A stretch of 64,000 nt of DNA from Pseudomonas iranensis (GTDB taxonomy: Bacteria > Pseudomonadota > Gammaproteobacteria > Pseudomonadales > Pseudomonadaceae): the NCBI RefSeq assembly GCF_014268585.2, contig NZ_CP077092.1:3534001-3598000 (forward strand). The letters run 5' to 3'. A program made the position numbers and the translations under genes. This document shows positions 56,024-64,000 of the stretch, one piece after another. Positions within the stretch are counted from its first letter, which is position 1. Each line of letters begins with the position of its first letter. Under the pieces are notes generated by a model that worked only from the letters and a program-made list of their open reading frames with translations, was not told the DNA's origin and did not search any database.

Positions 56024-56194
56024 ATGACCGTGGCGCAAAAAACCAAATACGTGATCAAGTACAAACTGGACGGTGAACAGCGTTTCGAATTCGCTGAACT
56101 GGAAACCGGCACTGACGAGGAAGCGAAAGCGGCGCTGAAGAAAATGCACGCTGACGAAGAACTCAGTGACATCAAGGTCAGCAAAGCGCTGTAA
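56024..56194 (+). CDS. 56-residue small protein
   Basis: ATG 56024 preceded by AAAGGGAAAC; TAA at 56192-56194. It reads MTVAQKTKYVIKYKLDGEQR then FEFAELETGTDEEAKAALKK and MHADEELSDIKVSKAL. It is acidic, with an alternating beta strand followed by a helix. It lies 28 bp after the DUF1883 gene and 7 bp before alkB, so it probably shares their transcript. Function unknown. Confidence 0.72.
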   Translation: MTVAQKTKYVIKYKLDGEQRFEFAELETGTDEEAKAALKKMHADEELSDIKVSKAL

Positions 56195-56201
56195 CCGAAT
56201 C

Positions 56202-56873
56202 ATGCAACCGACCACGTTTGACCTGTTCGCCGACAACGAACCCGTACAGCAAGCCCGCGCCGAGCAGATCGGCGAACAATCGTGGGTGCTGCGCGGATTC
56301 GCCTTGCCACAGGTCGAGCAACTGCTGACCGAGCTCCAAGCCATTCTTGTCGCCGCCCCGCTACGCCACATGGTCACGCCCGGCGGTTTCAGCATGTCGG
56401 TTGGCACCAGCAGTTGCGGGCAGTTGGGCTGGATCACTGATCGCAGCGGTTACCGCTATTCCAGCGTCGATCCACTCAGCGGCTTGCCGTGGCCATCGAT
56501 GCCGGCGGTGTTTGCCGATTTGGCCCACGAGGCGGCGGAACGCGCCGGCTTTCCGGGTTTTCAGGCCGACTCCTGCCTGATAAACCAATACGTCCCCGGC
56601 GCCAAGATGTCGCTGCATCAGGACAAGGACGAAAAGGGTTATGCCGCGCCCATCGTTTCGTTGTCGCTGGGGTTGCCGGCAATGTTTCTGTTCGGCGGTT
56701 TCGAACGCAGCGATAAAACCCAGCGCATCCCGCTGCTGCATGGCGACATGGTGGTCTGGGGCGGCGTGGACCGCCTGCGCTATCACGGCGTGCTGCCAAT
56801 CAAACCCGGCCATCACCCGCTCTTGGGCGAACGGCGCATCAACATCACCTTCCGCGTTGCTGGCGATCAGTAA
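56202..56873 (+). CDS. alkB: alpha-ketoglutarate-dependent DNA repair dioxygenase AlkB
   Basis: 223 residues from ATG 56202. Iron ligands are the HxD of LHQDKDE and His in RYHGVLP; the 2-oxoglutarate-binding Arg pair is in RRINITFRV. It removes methyl groups from 1-methyladenine and 3-methylcytosine. It is 80 bp upstream of ada, forming an alkylation-repair unit. Confidence 0.93.
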   Translation: MQPTTFDLFADNEPVQQARAEQIGEQSWVLRGFALPQVEQLLTELQAILVAAPLRHMVTPGGFSMSVGTSSCGQLGWITDRSGYRYSSVDPLSGLPWPSMPAVFADLAHEAAERAGFPGFQADSCLINQYVPGAKMSLHQDKDEKGYAAPIVSLSLGLPAMFLFGGFERSDKTQRIPLLHGDMVVWGGVDRLRYHGVLPIKPGHHPLLGERRINITFRVAGDQ

Positions 56874-56953
56874 AAGTTTGACCGCAAGGCGCGGAGTGTC
56901 GCGGGTTACGATGCTGGTTAACCTGACTCAAACAGGTCAACGGATTCCCTCTC

Positions 56954-58004
56954 ATGGACACGCTTTCGAAGACGATCAGAACTGAAGACGATCCACGCTG
57001 GGCCGCCGTGGTTGCGCGCGATCCGCGTGCGGACGGGCAGTTTGTCTACGCAGTAAAAACCACCGGCGTTTATTGCCGACCGAGCAGCCTTGCGCGCCTG
57101 CCCAAACCGCAGAATGTCGAGTTTTTCGACACCGCCGAAATGGCCGAAGCAGCGGGATACCGGGCAAGCAAACGCGCCAGCAAGGACCAGAATGACGCGC
57201 AGCGCGCGGCGATCATCGCAGCGGCCTGCCAGCAGATCGAAGCGTGCGAGACATTGCCCGCGCTCGACAGCCTTGCCGCCAGCGCCGGCCTTAGCCCTTT
57301 TCATTTTCATCGAGTATTCAAAGCTGCAACAGGCCTGACGCCCAAGGCTTACGCCATGGCGCATCGTTCGCGCAAGCTGCGTGCGCGCCTGGCCGGCGGC
57401 GGCTCGGTGACCGACGCGCTGTACGACGCCGGATTCAATTCCAACAGCCGTTTCTACGAATCAGCCGATCAACTGCTGGGCATGAAGCCCACCGACTATC
57501 GCGCTGCCGGACAGAACAACGACATTCGCTTTGCCGTTGGCCAATGCTCGCTTGGGGCAATTCTGGTGGCGCAAAGCGAACGTGGGATTTGCGCGATTCT
57601 GCTCGGCGACGATCCGCATCAGTTGGTCTGCAACCTGCAGGATCAGTTTCGCAACGCCAACCTGATCGGCGCCGACAGCGAATTTGAACAGTTGATCGCC
57701 AGCGTCGTCGGCTTTGTCGAAGCGCCCGCGACGGGCCTGAACTTGCCGCTGGATATACGCGGCACCGCGTTTCAGGAGCGCGTCTGGCAGGCGCTGCGCG
57801 AGATTCCCGCAGGCAGCACCGCCAGTTACGCCGAGATCGCGCAACGCATTGGCGCGCCGACTTCGATGCGTGCGGTGGCCCAGGCTTGCGGGGCCAACCG
57901 CTTGGCGGTGGCGATTCCCTGCCACCGCGTGGTGCGCAGCGATGGCAACCTTTCCGGCTACCGCTGGGGCGTCGAGCGCAAACGCCAACTGCTTGAGCGC
58001 GAAC

Positions 58005-58015
<11 letters not shown>
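56954..58015 (+). CDS. ada: Ada: AraC-type regulator / O6-methylguanine-DNA methyltransferase, degenerate zinc site
   Basis: 353 residues. N-domain (1-80): the methyl-acceptor Cys41 is present in [10 protein letters not shown], but the other three zinc ligands of E. coli Ada (Cys42, 69 and 72) are replaced by Ser45, Ser72 and Ala75 (GYRASKRAS). AraC helix-turn-helix (about 95-185, [17 protein letters not shown]). C-terminal methyltransferase with active Cys324 in [13 protein letters not shown] is intact. So O6-methylguanine repair should work, while phosphotriester repair and the methylation-triggered switch are in doubt. The stop overlaps the convergent acuI gene by 11 bases. Confidence 0.93.
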
Positions 58016-58988
<973 letters not shown>

Positions 58989-59195
58989 GACGGCCTCTCG
59001 AAAATGATTTGAAACAAGCATGCCTTGAAATAGCACATCGCAACACATTGCCACACTCGACTTTCGCCAAGCCACCCGCACCGACGCTGAAAAACTGCAC
59101 GTGATGTTCAGAATTTCAGACTGGCCCCGCAGCCGGTTTTGCTGTTAAAAACCGCGTGCCGTCCCTGCCCGTTTCATCGTTCGGAGAATTGCTAT

Positions 59196-60260
59196 ATGAG
59201 CCAGTGGCCAGACACCCGCATCCTTGATCTTCTCGGTATCGAGCTGCCGATCATCCAGGGCCCGATGGCCGGGGCGACCAACTCTTCGATGGTGATTGCC
59301 GTGTGCAATGCCGGCGGCCTCGGTTCAATGCCCGCAGCGATGCTGAGCAGCGAGCAACTGCGCGAAGAACTGAAAACGATTCGCCAGCACACCACCAAGC
59401 CGTTCAACGTCAATTTCTTCTGCCATCAGCCACCGGCGCCTGATGAACAGCAAGCCCGTGACTGGAAAAACCTGCTCGAACCTTACTACCGTGAATTGGG
59501 TGCCGATTTCGACGCGCCGACGCCGGTGTCCAATCGCGCACCGTTCGACGAAGCAGCGTGTACAGTGCTCGAAGAGCTCCGACCCGAGGTGGTGAGTTTC
59601 CATTTCGGGCTACCGGAAAAAACCCTGCTTGATCGAGTCAAGGCAACCGGGGCGAAAATCATTTCGTCTGCGACTACGGTCGAAGAAGCGATCTGGCTGG
59701 AGCAACACGGCTGCGATGCAATCATCGCCATGGGTTATGAGGCCGGTGGGCATCGCGGGATGTTTCTCAGTGATGATCTGAGCACCCAGGTCGGCACCTT
59801 CGCTCTGGTGCCACAGGTGGTCGACGCGGTGAAAGTGCCGGTGATTGCAGCCGGTGCGATCAGCGATGCGCGGGGTGTTGCAGCGGCGTTGATGCTCGGC
59901 GCCTCGGCGGTGCAAGTTGGTACGGCGTACCTTTTCACGCCGGAAGCCAAAGTCAGCGCCTCACATCACAAGGCCCTGCGCACCGCCAAGGAAAGCCAGA
60001 CCGCCATCACCAACATTTTTACCGGACGCCCGGCACGGGGCATTCTCAATCGGGTCATGCGTGAACTCGGCCCGATGTCAGCGCAGGCGCCGGCCTTCCC
60101 GTTGGCTGGCGGTGCGCTGATGCCGCTGCGGGCCAAGGATGATGCGGACTTTGCCAACCTCTGGGCCGGTCAGGCGTTGACGCTGGGCAAGGATATCGGC
60201 AGCGCTGAGCTGACCCGGCAACTGGCCGAGGGAGCATTGGCCAAACTCAACCGCCACTGA
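59196..60260 (+). CDS. nitronate monooxygenase
   Basis: 354 residues from ATG 59196 with CGGAGA upstream. FMN-binding TIM barrel: IIQGPMAGATNSSMV, FNVNFFCHQPP, AIIAMGYEAGGHRGMF with the catalytic His, and VIAAGAISDARGVAAALMLGASAVQVGT. It oxidises alkyl nitronates such as propionate 3-nitronate. Stand-alone gene. Confidence 0.92.
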   Translation: MSQWPDTRILDLLGIELPIIQGPMAGATNSSMVIAVCNAGGLGSMPAAMLSSEQLREELKTIRQHTTKPFNVNFFCHQPPAPDEQQARDWKNLLEPYYRELGADFDAPTPVSNRAPFDEAACTVLEELRPEVVSFHFGLPEKTLLDRVKATGAKIISSATTVEEAIWLEQHGCDAIIAMGYEAGGHRGMFLSDDLSTQVGTFALVPQVVDAVKVPVIAAGAISDARGVAAALMLGASAVQVGTAYLFTPEAKVSASHHKALRTAKESQTAITNIFTGRPARGILNRVMRELGPMSAQAPAFPLAGGALMPLRAKDDADFANLWAGQALTLGKDIGSAELTRQLAEGALAKLNRH

Positions 60261-60297
60261 ATTTATGCGGCGAGCGGATTTATTCCCTCGCCACTAG

Positions 60298-61161
<864 letters not shown>

Positions 61162-61842
61162 ATGTCGCTGACCAGTGCCGACTTCGCCGCGATCTGGCTG
61201 ACCCTGAAACTGGCGTCACTGACCACTGCGATCCTGCTGGTGATCGGCACGCCGATCGCGCTGTGGCTATCGCGCACCTCGTCGTGGTTGCGCGGGCCGA
61301 TCGGCGCCATCGTTGCGCTGCCGCTGGTGCTGCCGCCGACGGTGATCGGTTTCTATCTGCTGCTGGCGCTGGGGCCGCACGGTTTTCTCGGTCAGTTCAC
61401 TCAATGGCTGGGGCTGGGCACGTTGACGTTCAGTTTCACCGGGCTGGTCATCGGTTCGGTGATCTACTCCATGCCGTTCGTGGTGCAACCGCTGCAAAAC
61501 GCGTTCTCGGCAATTGGCACCCGCCCGCTCGAAGTCGCGGCGACCTTGCGCGCCAATCCCTGGGACACGTTCTTCAGCGTGATCCTGCCGCTGGCGCGCC
61601 CCGGCTTCATCACCGCAGCGATTCTCGGCTTTGCCCACACCGTGGGTGAATTCGGCGTGGTGCTGATGATCGGCGGCAACATTCCCGACAAGACCCGCGT
61701 GGTCTCGGTGCAGATTTACGACCATGTCGAAGCGCTGGAATATGCCCAGGCACACTGGCTGTCCGCGGCGATGCTGGTGTTTTCGTTTCTGGTGTTGCTG
61801 GCGCTGTACTCCAGCCGCAAGACCCGCGCAGGCTGGAGCTGA
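61162..61842 (+). CDS. modB: molybdate ABC transporter permease
   Basis: 226 residues with five membrane segments and the permease EAA loop [25 protein letters not shown]. It begins the base after the modA stop and ends 3 bp before modC, so the three genes are tightly coupled. Confidence 0.95.
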   Translation: MSLTSADFAAIWLTLKLASLTTAILLVIGTPIALWLSRTSSWLRGPIGAIVALPLVLPPTVIGFYLLLALGPHGFLGQFTQWLGLGTLTFSFTGLVIGSVIYSMPFVVQPLQNAFSAIGTRPLEVAATLRANPWDTFFSVILPLARPGFITAAILGFAHTVGEFGVVLMIGGNIPDKTRVVSVQIYDHVEALEYAQAHWLSAAMLVFSFLVLLALYSSRKTRAGWS

Positions 61843-61845
61843 TCG

Positions 61846-62925
61846 ATGATTGATGTACGCCTGAAACGCACTTATCCGGGGTTCGATCTGGATGTCGATC
61901 TGCAAGTGCCGGGCCGCGGCGTCACCGCGCTGTTTGGTGATTCCGGCTCGGGCAAAACCACTTGCCTGCGCTGCATCGCCGGGCTGGAGCGCGCCGAGCA
62001 CGGTTTTGTGCAGATCAACGATGAGGTCTGGCAGGACAGTGCCAAGGGCATTTTCGTCCCGCCGCATAAACGTGCGCTTGGCTATGTGTTTCAGGAAGCC
62101 AGCCTGTTCGCGCATCTGTCGGTGCTGGCCAATCTGGAGTTTGGTCTCAAACGCATCGCCAAGTCGCAACGCCGGGTCGATATGAACCAGGCCACAGAAC
62201 TGCTCGGCATCAGCCATTTGCTCGAGCGTCATCCACAGCATCTGTCCGGCGGCGAACGACAGCGCGTCGGCATCGCCCGCGCCCTGCTGACCAGCCCGAA
62301 ACTGTTGCTGATGGACGAACCACTGGCGGCTCTCGACAGCCGGCGCAAGAGCGAAATCCTCCCATACCTGCAACGCCTGTACGACGAACTGGATATTCCG
62401 CTGTTGTACGTCAGCCATGCGCAGGATGAAGTCGCACGTCTGGCCGATCATTTGGTATTGCTCCGTGATGGCAAAGCCCTCGCCAGCGGCCCAATCGGTG
62501 AAACCCTTGCGCGCCTGGATCTGCCTTTGGCGCTGGGCGATGACGCCGGGGTGATCATCGAAGGCCAGGTCAGCGCCTACGACGCCACCTATCAATTGCT
62601 CAGCCTGCAACTGCCGGCCACTGCAATGAACATTCGCGTCACCCATGCGCCGATGGCCGTGGGCCAGGCTCTGCGCTGCAAAGTGCACGCGCGCGACATC
62701 AGCCTGGCGCTGAACAATGATGCAGCCAGCAGCATTCTCAATCGTCTGCCCGTTACCGTCATCAGCGAACAGGCCGCTGACAACAGTGCCCATGTGCTGA
62801 TCCGCCTCGATGCCGGCGGCACGCCGCTGCTGGCGCGGATCACCCGCTTCTCGCGTGATCAACTGAGCGTGCATCCGGGCCAGCGGCTGTGGGCGCAGAT
62901 CAAGGCGGTGGCGGTGCTCGCGTAA
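61846..62925 (+). CDS. modC: molybdate ABC transporter ATPase
   Basis: 359 residues. Walker [10 protein letters not shown], signature [15 protein letters not shown], Walker [13 protein letters not shown] and a switch His (YVSHAQDE). The C-terminal TOBE/Mop domain (about 290-355) binds molybdate or gives trans-inhibition. It powers import by ModAB. Confidence 0.95.
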   Translation: MIDVRLKRTYPGFDLDVDLQVPGRGVTALFGDSGSGKTTCLRCIAGLERAEHGFVQINDEVWQDSAKGIFVPPHKRALGYVFQEASLFAHLSVLANLEFGLKRIAKSQRRVDMNQATELLGISHLLERHPQHLSGGERQRVGIARALLTSPKLLLMDEPLAALDSRRKSEILPYLQRLYDELDIPLLYVSHAQDEVARLADHLVLLRDGKALASGPIGETLARLDLPLALGDDAGVIIEGQVSAYDATYQLLSLQLPATAMNIRVTHAPMAVGQALRCKVHARDISLALNNDAASSILNRLPVTVISEQAADNSAHVLIRLDAGGTPLLARITRFSRDQLSVHPGQRLWAQIKAVAVLA

Positions 62926-62996
62926 ATCATTCGGCACGACGGCCAGCGCCTGCGGTCAATCAGTTACAGACTGCCGTATGACCGAAGGAAACCGCC

Positions 62997-64000
62997 ATGC
63001 CCGATACCGTGCTGACAGATGCTCTGCCCGCCGATCTGCATTACGTCGATGACACTCAGCCTGGTATCACCCGGAAAAAACTGCGCGGCAAGTTCGTCTA
63101 TTTCGAACCATCGGGCCAGCGCATCACCGACCCGGACGAAATCAAACGCATCAATGCCCTCGCGGTACCACCGGCCTACACCGATGTATGGATCTGCGCC
63201 GACCCGTGCGGCCATTTGCAGGCCACCGGCCGCGATGCGCGCGGGCGTAAACAGTACCGTTATCACGCACGCTGGCGCGAAGTGCGCGACGCCGACAAAT
63301 ACTCGCGCCTGCGCGACTTCGGCATGGCCCTGCCCAAACTGCGGCGCAAGCTCGAGGCGCTGCTCGATGAGCCGGGCTTCAGCCGCGACAAGGTCATGGC
63401 CACGGTGATTACCTTGCTCGACGCCACGCTGATCCGCGTCGGCAATACCCAATACGCACGGGACAATCGCTCTTACGGTTTGACCACGTTGCGCAGCCGG
63501 CATGTCGAGGTCAACGGCAGCGCGATCCTGTTCCAGTTCCGTGGCAAGAGCGGCATCGAGCACCAGATCACCGTCAAGGACCGTCGCCTGGCGCGAATCA
63601 TCAAGCGCTGCCTGGAAATTCCCGGGCAAAACCTGTTTCAGTATCTTGATGAAAATGGCGAACGGCACAACGTCACCTCCTCCGACGTCAATGCCTATCT
63701 GCAAAAGCTCACCGGCGCGGCGTTCACCGCCAAGGACTATCGCACCTGGGCGGGCAGCGCCCTGGCGTTGTCGGTGCTGCGCGAGTTGCAGCATGAGTCG
63801 GAAACCGAAGCCAAGCGCCATGTGGTAGAAGCGGTGAAGAACGTCGCCAAACAGCTGGGCAACACGCCGGCGGTGTGCCGCAAGTGCTACATCCACCCCG
63901 CAGTGGTCGAACATTTCATGCTCGGCGCCCTCGCCGAACTGCCCCGTCCGCGCGTGCGCAAAGGCCTGCGCGCCGAGGAAGTAGCCTTGGCGATGTTTCT
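62997..64000 (+). CDS. DNA topoisomerase IB (poxvirus type), 3' end outside window
   Basis: First 334 residues from ATG 62997, with GAAGGA upstream; the frame is open to the window end. N-terminal ITRKKLRGKFVYFEPSGQRI domain, then catalytic residues of the tyrosine-recombinase fold: Arg in LIRVGN, Lys in FRGKSG, Arg in AKDYRTWAG and the nucleophile Tyr in CRKCYIHPAVVEHF. It relaxes supercoils through a 3'-phosphotyrosine link. The catalytic core is complete within the window. Confidence 0.93.
   Translation, partial: MPDTVLTDALPADLHYVDDTQPGITRKKLRGKFVYFEPSGQRITDPDEIKRINALAVPPAYTDVWICADPCGHLQATGRDARGRKQYRYHARWREVRDADKYSRLRDFGMALPKLRRKLEALLDEPGFSRDKVMATVITLLDATLIRVGNTQYARDNRSYGLTTLRSRHVEVNGSAILFQFRGKSGIEHQITVKDRRLARIIKRCLEIPGQNLFQYLDENGERHNVTSSDVNAYLQKLTGAAFTAKDYRTWAGSALALSVLRELQHESETEAKRHVVEAVKNVAKQLGNTPAVCRKCYIHPAVVEHFMLGALAELPRPRVRKGLRAEEVALAMF

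Overview
The window is a chromosomal segment from a Pseudomonas of the fluorescens lineage. This rests on the gene content (mannitol operon end, ptxS-kgu 2-ketogluconate operon, hppD, an MvaT/MvaU-family xenogeneic silencer, aruH, ahpCF, gor, galU), on high GC with Pseudomonas codon use, and on many copies of the Pseudomonas REP palindrome (core GTGGGAGCGAGCCTGCTCGCGAA). No rRNA, tRNA, CRISPR array or insertion sequence was recognised. Family assignments are from reading the sequence; no database search was run.

Layout. 1-3.9 kb: tail of mtlD, then mtlY and mtlZ (mannitol/arabitol catabolism) and a lipoprotein with a transglycosylase-like motif. 4.2-10.5 kb: an orphan type VI secretion island with VgrG, a DUF4123 adaptor, a DUF2235/Tle1-like effector and three DUF3304 paralogues flanking it (candidate immunity genes). 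It becomes AT-richer after VgrG. 10.6-14.3 kb: small secreted and membrane proteins, DUF1652, ecotin, and a single-domain threonine dehydratase preceded by what reads as a complete Ile/Thr transcription attenuator. 14.4-20.9 kb: RstBA-like two-component system divergent from an RND efflux pair. 21-27.9 kb: DUF1345 protein, then an AT-richer accessory island (unknown 147-aa protein, autotransporter, two proteins built of related Ig-like modules) with near-identical lux-box-like palindromes at both ends.

28-33.4 kb: ptxS-kguE-kguK-kguT-kguD for 2-ketogluconate use, with two PtxS operators; a REP doublet is translated as the C-terminus of kguK. 33.5-41.7 kb: aruH, a chemoreceptor, glycerate kinase, CdaR regulator and MFS transporter (glycerate/sugar-acid module), and a RarD-like permease. 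41.9-46.8 kb: hppD, a CSS-EAL phosphodiesterase, the MvaU-like silencer, DUF4946 and gloA. 47.1-54 kb: oxidative-stress genes ahpF, ahpC and gor, interrupted by a divergent tyrosine recombinase / KfrA-like coiled-coil pair that resembles the TnpS-TnpT cointegrate-resolution system, then galU. 54.2-64 kb: small proteins, alkB and ada (DNA alkylation repair; ada has lost three of four zinc cysteines), an AcuI/YhdH oxidoreductase, nitronate monooxygenase, modABC behind a ModE box, and the start of a topoisomerase IB gene that runs off the end.

The most notable items are the threonine dehydratase attenuator, the Tle1-like effector lacking the canonical catalytic Ser and His, the lux-box-flanked autotransporter/Ig-module island, the TnpS/TnpT-like recombinase pair, the zinc-less Ada, and the REP-extended KguK.
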